Shown here: piece after piece, positions 9,876 through 19,798 of the stretch
Position numbering within the stretch: position 1 is the stretch's first letter
Layout: each line of letters opens with the position of its first letter
Assembly: GCA_964244295.1 (NCBI GenBank)
Contig: CAXTIG010000001.1
Location: forward strand, 1-64,000
From: JAJAZB01 sp964244295
GTDB lineage: Bacteria; Bacteroidota; Bacteroidia; Cytophagales; Spirosomataceae
DNA length: 64,000 nucleotides
Reading direction: 5' to 3'
The notes under the pieces: model-generated
The model's input: only the letters and a program-made list of their open reading frames with translations
What the model was told of the DNA's origin: nothing
The model's database searches: none
Translations under genes and position numbers: made by a program

Positions 9876-10544
9876 TCACTTCGTGGCAACGCTGCCATTT
9901 TTTACGCCGTTTTGGGGGACGGGCTCACTGCTTACCCGCAACCAGGCCGCTTGTTGGGCGTCATACCGGCGAATCACTCGCGCTGGATTTCCTGCCACGA
10001 CGGAGTACGCAGGGATGTCTTTTGTCACCACACTTCCTCCGGCTACGACAACGTGTTTACCGATGTGCACCCCTGCGGTGATGACCACGTTGGCCCCGAT
10101 CCAGCAGTCGTCCTCGATTACGATGAGCCGGGTAGTGACTGGTTGCAAGCGGATGGGGCGGGTGATGTCTTCATAGCCATGGTTCAAGCCCGATAACACG
10201 ACGTGCTGAGCGATGATCACCTGTGAACCAATCTGTACTGGCCCAATTACCACCGAACCAATACCCACTCGTGCGTTCGATCCGATCAGCACATCGCCTA
10301 CCCCATTATTTACCACGGCGTAGTCTTCGATGGTCGAGTCCTCACCCAATTCAAACTTCCGAAAGGGAAGTACGTCGAGCCGAGCCGTCGGGCATACGAC
10401 CGAACGACGATGGCGGCGGTGAATAAAGGGGTTAACGAACCAGATCACCCACTGCCGTGGACGGGCCTGACGGCGAGGGATCAGCAGATAATGCACCCAG
10501 CGTTTGAGGGTAGGGTTTTCCTGGATGAATTTTAGGGGTTTCAT
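9876..10544 (-). CDS. hexapeptide-repeat (LbetaH) acyltransferase
   Basis: Soluble O-acetyltransferase of 222 residues of the left-handed beta-helix type. Hexapeptide turns are visible from about residue 65 to 195 (IGSNARVGIGSVVIGPVQIG, IEDDCWIGANVVITAGVHIG). The catalytic-loop His is in LSGLNHGYEDI. The C-terminal VVAGNPARVIRRY is typical of the maltose/WbbJ acetyltransferase group. It probably acetylates an EPS sugar. The ATG at 10544 is preferred over a GTG at 10565. It lies 133 bp after the upstream glycosyltransferase gene. Confidence 0.87.
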   Translation of the reverse strand: MKPLKFIQENPTLKRWVHYLLIPRRQARPRQWVIWFVNPFIHRRHRRSVVCPTARLDVLPFRKFELGEDSTIEDYAVVNNGVGDVLIGSNARVGIGSVVIGPVQIGSQVIIAQHVVLSGLNHGYEDITRPIRLQPVTTRLIVIEDDCWIGANVVITAGVHIGKHVVVAGGSVVTKDIPAYSVVAGNPARVIRRYDAQQAAWLRVSSEPVPQNGVKNGSVATK

Positions 10545-10677
10545 AGGCGGATCTGAATTTACCACCGAGGAGTATGCACTCCGTTTGGTTAGTTTTTCGG
10601 AGAAGTACCTACACCTCCATCCCTCCTCTCTGTTGGGCAGCCGGAGTACCCTTCGTCAGAAGTTTTTGCTACCCGAT

Positions 10678-11901
10678 TCAAGTCGTGACTAATCTCGCCC
10701 CGGCTGCGTCTGGTTTCGAGTGGAGCACCTGCCGGATGACTTCCTCAAATTCTAAGGCTCTCCGTTCCCATGAATTAGTTTCGGCAGTCTGGATGAATTG
10801 CTGTACGCGAGCGGGACTGGTGCCATTGACGGCAGCACGGATACTTTTCACGAATTCGGCTGGATCGTTAGTCAGGTCGACGATGCCCTCAAAATCATCC
10901 AAAATGGAAAATCGCGTCGATACGACCGGGATTCCGGCGGCTAAATACTCGTTGATTTTCAAGGGGTAAATAGTGTACGTATGTTCATTGCACTCGAACG
11001 GGATAATTCCAGCGTGCAGTTTGGCCAGCAGGGGTGGCAAATCCTGTGGAGGTACTGGCTTGATAAATTCAACGTTCGGGTACGATGCAAGGCGCTCGGT
11101 GACCTTTGGATCCGTGACCCGTCCAATAAATTGAAAGGTAACGTCCGGCAACGTTTTCAGGCAATATTCGAGCAAATCCAGATTTAACCGGTTGTCGGCA
11201 GTACCGAGGTAGCCAACAATTTTCTTATTCCGGTCAGCGGTCAGCGCCAGTTGACTTGCCTTACTGAACAAGGAATAATTCGCTCCGTTCTTCACGCAGA
11301 ATGCATTAGGCTGCAACTCACCTTTCGAAAATTGCAAGGTTTTGGAAGTCGTCACGACCGCATCCACTTTGGGCAGGTAGTCGCGCTCGTACCGTCCACC
11401 GTGGCGGGCAATCCATTTTTCAGCCGTAATCTCGTCGTAGCAGTAATAAATGGTGCCCAATTCGTTGAGCTGACCAAGCATAGGCAACCCCCACACCGGG
11501 TTAAAGGAGTTGATAACCAATGGGCGCTTCGCGTCCAGTTTACCCAATACTCTCCGCAAGCTCTTCACCAACCAACCTGCGTTCCACTTCATGAAGAAAT
11601 CATGGAGCGAATCGGGCATCCAGTTGACCACCAACGCCAGCGGCGGCACCCACACGTACACTTCTGCCCCGTTGGCTACGGTTTTTTTGGTCAGCGGGTT
11701 TTTCAAGCGAAGCACTTCCTGCACTGGCACCTTCGCTCGCCCCACCAGGGCTAAGGCCAAATCCTTCACGGTGTATTGATAATCGACAAACAATACCCGG
11801 TGCCGGGCGGCCAGCTCGGTCATCAATTGGACGGCTGGTTTCTGGTATACCCCACTCCAGGGGGTATGACTGACGCAGACAAGGAAGTCTTGATTTTGCA
11901 T
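10678..11901 (-). CDS. GT-B glycosyltransferase (GT4-like)
   Basis: Glycosyltransferase of 407 residues with a GT-B layout. The C-terminal Rossmann half holds IVGYLGTADNRLNLDLLEY, FQFIGRV and the donor-site segment YTIYPLKINEYLAAGIPVVST, where the Glu of NEYLAAG is the usual nucleotide-sugar ligand. The N-terminal half carries CVSHTPWSGVYQKP. It is related to the upstream gene product (11935-13191), and both probably add sugars to the lipid-linked repeat unit at the inner membrane. Cytosolic, no signal peptide. Confidence 0.85.
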   Translation of the reverse strand: MQNQDFLVCVSHTPWSGVYQKPAVQLMTELAARHRVLFVDYQYTVKDLALALVGRAKVPVQEVLRLKNPLTKKTVANGAEVYVWVPPLALVVNWMPDSLHDFFMKWNAGWLVKSLRRVLGKLDAKRPLVINSFNPVWGLPMLGQLNELGTIYYCYDEITAEKWIARHGGRYERDYLPKVDAVVTTSKTLQFSKGELQPNAFCVKNGANYSLFSKASQLALTADRNKKIVGYLGTADNRLNLDLLEYCLKTLPDVTFQFIGRVTDPKVTERLASYPNVEFIKPVPPQDLPPLLAKLHAGIIPFECNEHTYTIYPLKINEYLAAGIPVVSTRFSILDDFEGIVDLTNDPAEFVKSIRAAVNGTSPARVQQFIQTAETNSWERRALEFEEVIRQVLHSKPDAAGARLVTT

Positions 11902-11934
11902 GGCAGATAGCTGGTAAGCGTGACGGATTAGATT

Positions 11935-13191
11935 TCAGTAGGTAGTGACTTCAAGGATGTTTTCTTTCGGTGCCGTTTGCGGGTTCAAGGTGTTCCAAAC
12001 GGCGGCTTCAATGTCCCGAACACAATTTGCCCAGGAATGCTCGCTGGCAAAAGCAACGCGGGCTTCACGAAGTGCAGGATCCCGATCCAGAAGCGCGTTT
12101 TCAACCTGATTGATAAATTGACGGGCGTTGTCTGCCAGCAAGACGTGTTCGGCAAACAACTCCATCGCTTCGGTGCGGGTAGCCACGACGGGTTTCCCCA
12201 TCGCCAGGTATTCATCTATTTTACGAGGGTAATTCCCAATGGTCAGTGCGTTGAGCAATTGCGGATTGATCAGGACGTCGAGGTGCTGGAGATAGGTAGG
12301 CAACTCGGTGATGGGTTTAGATCCCAGGAAGTGGACGTTGGCGAGTGAATGGAGTGGACTGTTCTGAAAGACTCCATCTTCCGTTCCCAGGAGCATCAAC
12401 TGCCATTGAGGCCGGGAGGTTGCCAGTTCTACGAGCAAGGGGATATCGAGCCGAGTGGCCGTGAGTGCCCCGGCGTACCCGATTCGAGGGTGGGGCAATC
12501 CGGCCAGATCAGCGGGTTCCGGGTAGCGGACGTCGGCCACAAAATTGCTCAGATCACAACCTTGACCGATGTTCACCGAGTTGGAATTCGAGCGGGCCGC
12601 AACTTCCCTGAGGTTGGCCGAATTGGCAACCACCAAGTCCGCCTTGTTCATCAAGGCTGGTTCGAGGCGCTCCCCGTGCCGCCGCCAATAGTCGACCACC
12701 ATCGTGTTATCCCGGATGTAGTACACGTAACAGGCGGGCTGCACCATTTCTTTTAAGTAAAAGCCTCGGTACATCTCGCTGTCGTTGAAAAGCACGACGT
12801 TGTCCATCCCAAGTTGCTCCAGGGCCCAGCGGATTTCTCTAGTCAGTAAGGCGTTATTCTGGCGATTGAAGCGATCATACACGGCGCTGTCGGGCAACCA
12901 GTTGATCGAGCTGAGGGTGACGTTGGGATACAGTACCCAAGTATTGGGTTCGGCTTCGATCAGCCGCTTTCCCTGACGCCTTTTCTTCGCATCTCGGAGC
13001 AACCGCCCTTTCCCACTCCCCGACTTTATCCGAGTCGACCAATCCGGTGCGGGGTTGACGAACAACACCCGCCCTCTTTGTGCCAGTACCCGAGTGATAT
13101 CACGGCCATTGGTGCCGACAGCAGTTTCCCAGGGCTCCACGGTAAGTATTAAATAGTCATACTTTTTAATTTCATCAGGATTCGGTTTCAT
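11935..13191 (-). CDS. GT-B glycosyltransferase (GT4-like)
   Basis: Glycosyltransferase of 418 residues. KPNPDEIKKYDYLILTVEPW opens the protein, IGYAGALTATRLDIPLLVEL marks the start of the donor domain, and LNALTIGNYPRKIDEYLAMG contains the donor-binding Glu. A longer frame begins at 13347, but its first 52 residues are AT-rich and unlike the family, so I take the ATG at 13191. First gene of the leftward operon; the 33-bp gap to the next gene suggests co-transcription. Confidence 0.84.
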   Translation of the reverse strand: MKPNPDEIKKYDYLILTVEPWETAVGTNGRDITRVLAQRGRVLFVNPAPDWSTRIKSGSGKGRLLRDAKKRRQGKRLIEAEPNTWVLYPNVTLSSINWLPDSAVYDRFNRQNNALLTREIRWALEQLGMDNVVLFNDSEMYRGFYLKEMVQPACYVYYIRDNTMVVDYWRRHGERLEPALMNKADLVVANSANLREVAARSNSNSVNIGQGCDLSNFVADVRYPEPADLAGLPHPRIGYAGALTATRLDIPLLVELATSRPQWQLMLLGTEDGVFQNSPLHSLANVHFLGSKPITELPTYLQHLDVLINPQLLNALTIGNYPRKIDEYLAMGKPVVATRTEAMELFAEHVLLADNARQFINQVENALLDRDPALREARVAFASEHSWANCVRDIEAAVWNTLNPQTAPKENILEVTTY

Positions 13192-13845
13192 GGAAGCTAT
13201 GATTTTAGGATGAAAAAGTACGAAAAAAGCCAAAGGGTGACTTTGATAAAATTGTCGTATTCTTTTTATTTTCTGTAAAATATCCCTCCAATTTACGCGG
13301 CAATAGAAATTTACACTTAATTCGACATAGTTCAGAAAATTCTCCAAAAAATATTTCTCGCCTGAGGAATACTCCCAACAGCAAGTCTAAACCATTTTAA
13401 CATTTATGGCGAGATAAGGCAAAATAACAAATTGGTATTCAAAGTATTTTTAGCAGAAATTCAGCGCCGTTTATATATTTTATTTTGAGTCATCTTATCC
13501 GGATTCATTTGGTGAATAATAAACTAATTCACTCTACATCAGTAGTTTGTTCCGTTGATAAGCATTGGTTATATAAATAATTTTGTTCAAAATGTGTCGC
13601 TGAAGATTGTCGTTTTGAAAACACGGTCTACTACTGTATATTTTATTTTGATGTTAATTTTATGGAGAAAAAAGCTAGACATTTCACATTACGACTAGTA
13701 AATTGATTTATATTTAGTTAGTTTGCAATAGCACGAAATGCTTCTCAAAAAAAAGTTTAAAAATATTTCAGTTTATACTTTCTGTTGCCTAATTATGTGA
13801 AAGATTGAACCACCGTCAAGAGGAATTTAACCCGGAATTGAATTC
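13192..13845. other. AT-rich divergent promoter region of the EPS locus
   Basis: About 650 bp of strongly AT-rich, non-coding sequence between the two divergent halves of the EPS locus. It should contain promoters for both directions. The only element I can point to is the plus-strand box pair at 13554-13585. The long leader before 13846 (about 250 nt) leaves room for post-transcriptional control, but I see no clear structured element. Confidence 0.5.
13554..13585 (+). promoter_or_regulatory. candidate promoter for the rightward EPS operon
   Basis: GTTG at 13554-13557 and TAATTTTG at 13578-13585, 20 bp apart. This matches the primary Bacteroidota promoter pattern of a -33 TTTG/TTG element, 19-21 bp, and a -7 TAnnTTTG. 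Transcription would start near 13592 and leave a ~250-nt leader. Confidence 0.4.
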
Positions 13846-14649
13846 ATGAATCATTCTTTTGTGTTTTTGAAACATTTCGTTCAGGCGTGTACGCTTGGCC
13901 TCTTTTCCATCGGACTGTTTTTTTCTAGTCAAGGCCTCCATGCCCAGATCCCAACCCTGAGGGAGGCGGAAATCGCTTCCGATACCGCTCAATTCGACCT
14001 AACAAAAGACTTGGCCGAACAACTCTTGCCCTTCGATAGCCTGTACCAAGCTGCCTTGCGGTTCTCCCCCACCCTGAAGTATCAGAGTGCCTACGTGGAT
14101 GGGAAATTAGAGGCGTACCGCTACACGAAGGTGATTGTGCTCGAAGGCATTTATCCCTTCGTTAATTATGGTCAGGGGAACCAATCGCTCACGGCCACCG
14201 GCACGACTCCAACCGAGGGCCTTCAATTGAGCAACGGGTACCGATGGGGCATCAACGTGCAGATTCCGCTCTCCCAGTTGCTCGGCAGGCGCGCGCGTAC
14301 CCACGAAGCCAAAGCCGACTACCGGGCCGCCCTGGCGATGAAAGATGCAGCGGCTTTAACCCTGAAACGTGAACTGATTACCATCTACCAGAACCTGCTC
14401 ACCGCTCAACGCGTACTCAAGGTTCGGCTGCGCGACGAGCAGGTGGCAATGGCTGCCTACCGGGTTGCCGAAGTGGAAGTTCAGCAGGGGAAGTCGGAAC
14501 CCCTTCAACTGGCCCAGGCCAGTAGTATTTATTCAATTACCAAAAGCTACGCCGAACGAGAACGAGGCGATCTCCTGATTCATTTGTACAATCTGGAAGC
14601 CCTCGTCGGCTTACCCATTCAAACGCTAAAAATCAAATCGACGCGCTGA
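13846..14649 (+). CDS. short TolC-family outer membrane protein
   Basis: Protein of 267 residues with a signal peptide (cleavage near GLHAQ, residue 34) and one TolC-type helical/beta repeat. The features are LPFDSLYQAALRFSPTLKYQ, a beta-rich WGINVQIPLSQLLG segment and a long helical region with LKRELITIYQNLLTAQRVL. Typical TolC proteins have two repeats and over 400 residues, so this is half-sized. As first gene of the rightward EPS operon, it could be the outer membrane exit or anchor for the polymer. No frameshift is evident in the 115 bp downstream, so it is probably naturally short. Confidence 0.75.
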   Translation: MNHSFVFLKHFVQACTLGLFSIGLFFSSQGLHAQIPTLREAEIASDTAQFDLTKDLAEQLLPFDSLYQAALRFSPTLKYQSAYVDGKLEAYRYTKVIVLEGIYPFVNYGQGNQSLTATGTTPTEGLQLSNGYRWGINVQIPLSQLLGRRARTHEAKADYRAALAMKDAAALTLKRELITIYQNLLTAQRVLKVRLRDEQVAMAAYRVAEVEVQQGKSEPLQLAQASSIYSITKSYAERERGDLLIHLYNLEALVGLPIQTLKIKSTR

Positions 14650-14764
14650 TGGATCCCGTCGGCATCCGTACCCGCCCACGTACCCAGGCAAAATTTTGTT
14701 TCCCAGACTGGGGGGTACCCTCGCTCCATCGACTCCAGTTTTCACCGTCCAGTACTCCTAACTC

Positions 14765-16984
14765 ATGACACCACGGCTCCTCCTCCGACTGCTCCGCCAG
14801 AACGTCCTATGGATCTTCCTTCTACCCGCCTTCGCGGCCGTGACGGCGTATTGGTTTACCCGCAATCAACCCAGAAAGTATCGCTCCACGGCGGTGTTGT
14901 ACACGGGGCTTGCTTCAGGCTACTCTATTTTAAGTGAAGCCAAAGACACCCGCATCGACCACAACGCCGTCACGAATGCCTTCGATAACTTGCTTTCGAC
15001 GGTGAATTCGCGGGAAACGATGACGCAGGTGGCGGTGCAATTATTGACTCGACACCTGCGCCTCGAACACCCCGATACCCTGGTGCTGGGTCGGGTGGGG
15101 TTCAATCAGTTACGACAAGCAATTCCAGCCCCCTTGCGTGATCAACTCAGGGCCGGCGGCAACGCAGAGAGTATCACCCGTCGGGTCGATAGCCTGGCTC
15201 ATGCGGTGGGCAACAATCCGGTGAAAAAACTGCTTTTCGGCCCCGTCCCTACGGTGTATTCAACGGCCTTGATCGCCAAAGAATTGGATGCCACTCGCAA
15301 AAACACCAGCGATATGCTCGAATTGGCCTACGAGTCAGAAGACCCCGCCGTTACGTACGCTACGCTCGATGGCCTCATCCACATTTTCAGTACGCGGTAC
15401 GCCGGATTCAAATCGTCGGAAACAAACCCGGTGGTCAGGTACTACGAATCCCGGAACCGGTCGGCCAGTCAAAAATTACGTCAGGCCGAAGCGCGACTGA
15501 GAGAGTTCGGTGCGACCAATAACATCATTCACTTCGAAGAACAAAGCCGGGGCATCGCCACGAGCAAGGAATCGCTGGAAACGGCCTTCAATGAAGAGCA
15601 GATGAGAAACCGGGCCGCCAAGGCGGCGGTACGTGCCCTGGGAAAACGCCTGGAAAACCAAACCCTGGTGTTGAGTACCAACGAAGAGTTTAAAACCAAA
15701 CGAGTAGAACTCGAAACCGCAGCCAATCAACTGGCTAACGCCCAAGTGTACGGTCGGGGACCCGTGTTGATCGACCAACTTTCAAACCGGTACAACCAGC
15801 TTTCGGAGGAATTTAAAACCACGGCTCAGAAGTACTACAACGCCGGAAACACGACTGAGGGGATTCCCCAAGCCAGATTACTCAATGATTGGTTGAGTAA
15901 ACTGATTGACGTTGAAGAATCATCAGCTAAACTGGAGGTGTTCGAAAAACGCCTGGGTGAATACGATGCACTGGCGGCAAAATTCGTCCCGCTTGGGTCA
16001 GCCCTGAGTGATCTCAACCGGAATATAAGCGTGGCCGAGAAAGATTACCTCACTACGATCGAAGAGTTGAATCAGGCACAAGCCCGGCAGAAAAACGCCG
16101 AGATGAGGGGGCCACTCACCCTGCTGGACGCACCGGAGTTTCCGCTTCAGGCCCTCCCCTCCAAACGCTGGATGCTTGTAGCCGTGGCCTTCGGTGTCGG
16201 TCTGGTGCTCGCTTTGCTGGTACTTTTGATTCGGTTCGTAACCGATGGACGTATCCACACTCCCAACCGGGCGGAAATCCTGCTTGGTTTGCCCGTGGTG
16301 GCGGCCTTCCCTCGTTTGGGTGGATTCCTCGGTTCCGCGCGAATTGGGCGGACGGTCAATTCCATGCTCGAACAACTCCGCAGTGCCATCAGTATTGGGA
16401 TGGTTCGCTCGGCAAAAAACCGACCGTACCTGCTGGTTTCGGTGTGGAGTACCCGCACTGGACAAGGGAAAACCTGGCTGGCCGGGCAACTCGCCGAACG
16501 CTACGGCCTTGCCGGGCAGCGGGTGGCCTTCCTTCACCCGCATTCGGTGGTGGAGCCGAACGGGGTAGCCAACGGGGTGCGCTCACTGGCGTATTCGGTG
16601 AGAGGGGATTTTGCGGGAATTGGACGGGTCGATGAACTTTTCGGCGAAAACCCGGAACTGATCCCGGAGGAGTACGACATAATCCTTCTGGAACTACCCG
16701 ACCTGGGCAACCACGCCATTCCGACCCACCTCGTGGCGCAGAGCAACCTGTCGGTTTTGGTACTGAGCGCCAACACCACCTGGAGCCGGTCGGATCAAAA
16801 TCTTAGCTCGCTGTACCAAAAAGCCTCACCGGCCCCGGTATTGACCGTACTCAATCACGTAGAACTTGGGCTGATTGAAGTCTTAAGTACCACGGAACTC
16901 CCGTTGCCATCGTACAGCCCTCCTCAAATCGGCTTGAACACAACGGCGGTATCGCTGACCAAAACCAAAACAGCGTCAGCATGA
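14765..16984 (+). CDS. Wzc-like EPS co-polymerase with degenerate kinase domain
   Basis: Polysaccharide co-polymerase of 739 residues. It has a membrane helix at about 13-30 (Wzz domain start), a long coiled-coil periplasmic part, and a second helix near 468-490. A cytoplasmic P-loop domain resembling bacterial tyrosine kinases follows, with Walker A STRTGQGKT near 564. The Walker A-prime position reads VAFLHPH instead of the usual IDAD, and Walker B reads YDIILLELPD, so both catalytic Asp residues are changed. No tyrosine cluster ends the protein. It probably controls chain length and export without kinase activity. It overlaps the flippase gene by 4 bp (ATGA). Confidence 0.82.
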   Translation: MTPRLLLRLLRQNVLWIFLLPAFAAVTAYWFTRNQPRKYRSTAVLYTGLASGYSILSEAKDTRIDHNAVTNAFDNLLSTVNSRETMTQVAVQLLTRHLRLEHPDTLVLGRVGFNQLRQAIPAPLRDQLRAGGNAESITRRVDSLAHAVGNNPVKKLLFGPVPTVYSTALIAKELDATRKNTSDMLELAYESEDPAVTYATLDGLIHIFSTRYAGFKSSETNPVVRYYESRNRSASQKLRQAEARLREFGATNNIIHFEEQSRGIATSKESLETAFNEEQMRNRAAKAAVRALGKRLENQTLVLSTNEEFKTKRVELETAANQLANAQVYGRGPVLIDQLSNRYNQLSEEFKTTAQKYYNAGNTTEGIPQARLLNDWLSKLIDVEESSAKLEVFEKRLGEYDALAAKFVPLGSALSDLNRNISVAEKDYLTTIEELNQAQARQKNAEMRGPLTLLDAPEFPLQALPSKRWMLVAVAFGVGLVLALLVLLIRFVTDGRIHTPNRAEILLGLPVVAAFPRLGGFLGSARIGRTVNSMLEQLRSAISIGMVRSAKNRPYLLVSVWSTRTGQGKTWLAGQLAERYGLAGQRVAFLHPHSVVEPNGVANGVRSLAYSVRGDFAGIGRVDELFGENPELIPEEYDIILLELPDLGNHAIPTHLVAQSNLSVLVLSANTTWSRSDQNLSSLYQKASPAPVLTVLNHVELGLIEVLSTTELPLPSYSPPQIGLNTTAVSLTKTKTASA

Positions 16985-18366
16985 TCCCTCAGGTTCAAAA
17001 ATACGGACGGGCGTTGTTCCGGCATAATGCCGCCGTTTCGCTGCTAGGCAACGGAGCGGCGGCGGCGCTGGGCCTGCTCACCACCGGCTTGCTGGCCCGC
17101 TGGCTGCCGCGCGAAGCGTTTGGCAATTGGATGCTGTTTCTGACCACGTACACCCTTTTCGATACGTTGCGGACTGGGTTGCTGCTGAACGGGTTGATTC
17201 GCCACACAGCCGATTTACGCGCCGAAGCCGACGGAAGCGGGTCGGACTTCGAACGATGGGTCGGGGCGGTCTGGCAACTTGGGGTAGGGTTTACCGTCTT
17301 CACGGTTCTGCTCTTAGTCGGTCTGGCCTACGGGGTGCCCGTGCTTCACACCTGGACGGGCGATGCCCAAACGGCGGTATGGTTTGGACTAATCAGCCTG
17401 GTTTCACTCCCGGCCAGCATGGCGACCTGGTTTTTACACGCCCGTTCCCGGTTTGGCCCCCTACAGTGGGTGCGTATTCTGACTCAGATCGCGTTTCTAT
17501 TGCTGATTGGAGGCGTTTACCTGACTCGACCCCTGCAACCCACCTGGCTGTTTGGCCTGTATGCCCTGGCCAATGGAATCGTGAGCCTCTGGACTCTTTC
17601 CACGGGCTGGAGCCGTTGGAGCGCCTTGCGTAAGGGAACACGAACCGAACGCAGGCCCTTGCTCGAATTTGGCAAGTACAGCATTGGGACCTTGGTCGGT
17701 GCAAACTTGCTTCGGAGTGCCGATACCCTGCTGCTGGGCGCGGTACTTGGGCCAGCAGCGGTTGCCATCTACGCCATTCCCCAGCGATTAACGCAATTGC
17801 TCGATATGCCCGTTCGCAGTGTGGTCGTCACTGCCATGCCTCGCTTGGCTCAATTACATCGGCTGGGAGAGCCTAAAGCCCTCGGCCAGTATCTGGAGCG
17901 GAGTGCCGGGCTACTCTGGCTGGCCTTGCTGCCGGTGTCCGTGCTGGGCTTCGTGCTGGCGGAACCGCTGGTGACCCTGTTGGGCGGAGGAGGTTACCGC
18001 GATGGGGCCACGGTGATGCGGTGTTTTATGGTATCCGGGGCCTTGTTGCCACTGGATCGGTACTCCGGCGTCGGTTTAGATGCCATCGGCAAACCGGGGG
18101 CCAACCTGCTGAAAGTACTCGTCATGCTTACGGTTCAGGTGGGTGGGGCACTGATTGCCTTGTTGGGATTCAGTTCGGTAACGGCCCTGGCGGGCGTAGC
18201 CAGTTTCACGTTCGCTACGGGCACGGTACTCGGTTTCTGGTGGCTTAACCGGTATGTGCCGGTGTCGCTGGTGGGGTGCGTGAAGAGTGGCTGGAGGGAA
18301 TTATTCCATCTGTTGAACCGCTTACGACATGAAAGCATACGCCTTACAACTAAAAGCCTCCCTTGA
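16981..18366 (+). CDS. Wzx-type polysaccharide flippase
   Basis: Membrane protein of 461 residues with about 12-14 hydrophobic helices, of the polysaccharide-transporter/MATE-like (MOP) superfamily. Motifs include LLGNGAAAALGLLTTGLLAR at the start and FGKYSIGTLVGANLLRSADT near residue 225, the second-half signature. It would flip the undecaprenyl-linked repeat unit to the periplasmic face. Start overlaps the co-polymerase stop; the gene's 3' end overlaps the next gene by 38 bp, indicating tight co-translation. Confidence 0.85.
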   Translation: MIPQVQKYGRALFRHNAAVSLLGNGAAAALGLLTTGLLARWLPREAFGNWMLFLTTYTLFDTLRTGLLLNGLIRHTADLRAEADGSGSDFERWVGAVWQLGVGFTVFTVLLLVGLAYGVPVLHTWTGDAQTAVWFGLISLVSLPASMATWFLHARSRFGPLQWVRILTQIAFLLLIGGVYLTRPLQPTWLFGLYALANGIVSLWTLSTGWSRWSALRKGTRTERRPLLEFGKYSIGTLVGANLLRSADTLLLGAVLGPAAVAIYAIPQRLTQLLDMPVRSVVVTAMPRLAQLHRLGEPKALGQYLERSAGLLWLALLPVSVLGFVLAEPLVTLLGGGGYRDGATVMRCFMVSGALLPLDRYSGVGLDAIGKPGANLLKVLVMLTVQVGGALIALLGFSSVTALAGVASFTFATGTVLGFWWLNRYVPVSLVGCVKSGWRELFHLLNRLRHESIRLTTKSLP

Positions 18367-19798
18367 TCGGCAGACCACGCTTTACGCATTGCTTGCCTTG
18401 CTGGGTGCCTTGACGGTCGGGTTCGTAGTCGCCCGCTGGGGCGTGGCAGGCGCTGCCTTGCTGGTGCTCGTGCCCATTGCCGGGGTCATTGTTGTGTGGA
18501 GTCTGACCGAGCCGAAAGTAGGAATGTACCTGTTTCTACAACTCAGCTTTTTGGTCAATGGGCTGGGCCGTTTTATCCCCGTTTACGCCCCTTTCGGAAT
18601 GCTTGCCGACGCCAGTCTAGCCCTGACGCTGTTGGGAATCCTGCTTAATTCCGAACGGATGCAGTGGGGGCGACTACACACGCCCGTATTTTATCTGGTA
18701 CTCTTCTGGTTTTTTGTCAGTGTGTTGGAATTTTTCAATCCCGAATCCGTGTACCCGATGGCCTGGGTATTCGCCGTTCGGGTCGTGTCGATTTATTGGA
18801 TACAGGTCACGGTGATCGCCATCCTGCTGATTCGCTCCAAACGGGACGTTGCCATTCTGATCAACATCTGGTTAGCCTGGTCGGTATTAGCTGCTTTTTG
18901 GGCCTTCAGACAACGGTACATCGGCCTGATTCCCGGTGAACAACGCTGGCTCGATGCCGGTGGTGGCCTCACTCACCTGCTGTTCGGGCGGTTACGCTGT
19001 TTTTCCTTTTACTCGGATGCGGGACAGTTTGGGGCCGAAATGGCTTACACAACGTTACTCTGCCTGATCCGGGTGCTTGAGGACCGCTCCCCAACCCGCA
19101 AACTCTGGTACCTGGGTATCGGCTTGATCCTGTTCTGGGGTTATGCCGTTTCGGGTACCCGGGGGGCATTGTTCGTGATCCTGGCCGGTTTTCCCATTTA
19201 CCTTTTACTGCGGCGCAACGTGGTTATCGTGCTTGCTGGAATCGTGGTGGGGGGGATGATGTTCGGCCTGTTAAAATACACGACCGTCGGCAACGACATC
19301 TACGAAATCAACCGGATGCGCACGGCCCTCGACCCTCAGGACGAATCGCTACAGGTTCGGATTGAAAACCAGGGAAAACTGGCCGACTACCTTTCAAGCC
19401 GCCCTTTCGGGGCTGGAATCGGTTCCTCTGGCGACTGGGCAAAACTTTACGCCCCCGGCTCTTTCCTGGCCCGAACGCCCCCCGATAGCTGGTACGTTAA
19501 AATCTGGACGGAAACCGGCGTTGTCGGGTTGACGCTTCACCTGGTGTCTTTGTTGATTTTATTTTTTATTGGGGTTTACAAGGTCATGCAACTGAAAGAT
19601 CGGGAACTCCAGTCGATGTTGTTACCCATGTTGTGTGGGTACATGGGCGTGCTGGTAGCGAGTTACGGAAACCCGATTTTCGGACAGTTTCCTACCAACT
19701 CCATCATGTACATTAGCTTAGTGTTGTTCTGCACCTGCAACCGATTAGACACCGACCCGCAAGTTGCAAAGAGACGATTGCAGCCGGAAGCCGGATAA
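18329..19798 (+). CDS. Wzy-type polymerase / O-antigen ligase family protein
   Basis: Polytopic membrane protein of 489 residues with about 11 helices and a large periplasmic loop (about residues 320-395). The loop contains RPFGAGIGSSGDWA and TPPDSWYVKIWTETGVVG, the H/R/Gly-rich loop pattern of O-antigen ligase/Wzy proteins. Located directly after the flippase, it most likely polymerises repeat units. Sequence alone cannot separate polymerase from ligase, but the context favours polymerase. Confidence 0.8.
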   Translation: MKAYALQLKASLDRQTTLYALLALLGALTVGFVVARWGVAGAALLVLVPIAGVIVVWSLTEPKVGMYLFLQLSFLVNGLGRFIPVYAPFGMLADASLALTLLGILLNSERMQWGRLHTPVFYLVLFWFFVSVLEFFNPESVYPMAWVFAVRVVSIYWIQVTVIAILLIRSKRDVAILINIWLAWSVLAAFWAFRQRYIGLIPGEQRWLDAGGGLTHLLFGRLRCFSFYSDAGQFGAEMAYTTLLCLIRVLEDRSPTRKLWYLGIGLILFWGYAVSGTRGALFVILAGFPIYLLLRRNVVIVLAGIVVGGMMFGLLKYTTVGNDIYEINRMRTALDPQDESLQVRIENQGKLADYLSSRPFGAGIGSSGDWAKLYAPGSFLARTPPDSWYVKIWTETGVVGLTLHLVSLLILFFIGVYKVMQLKDRELQSMLLPMLCGYMGVLVASYGNPIFGQFPTNSIMYISLVLFCTCNRLDTDPQVAKRRLQPEAG

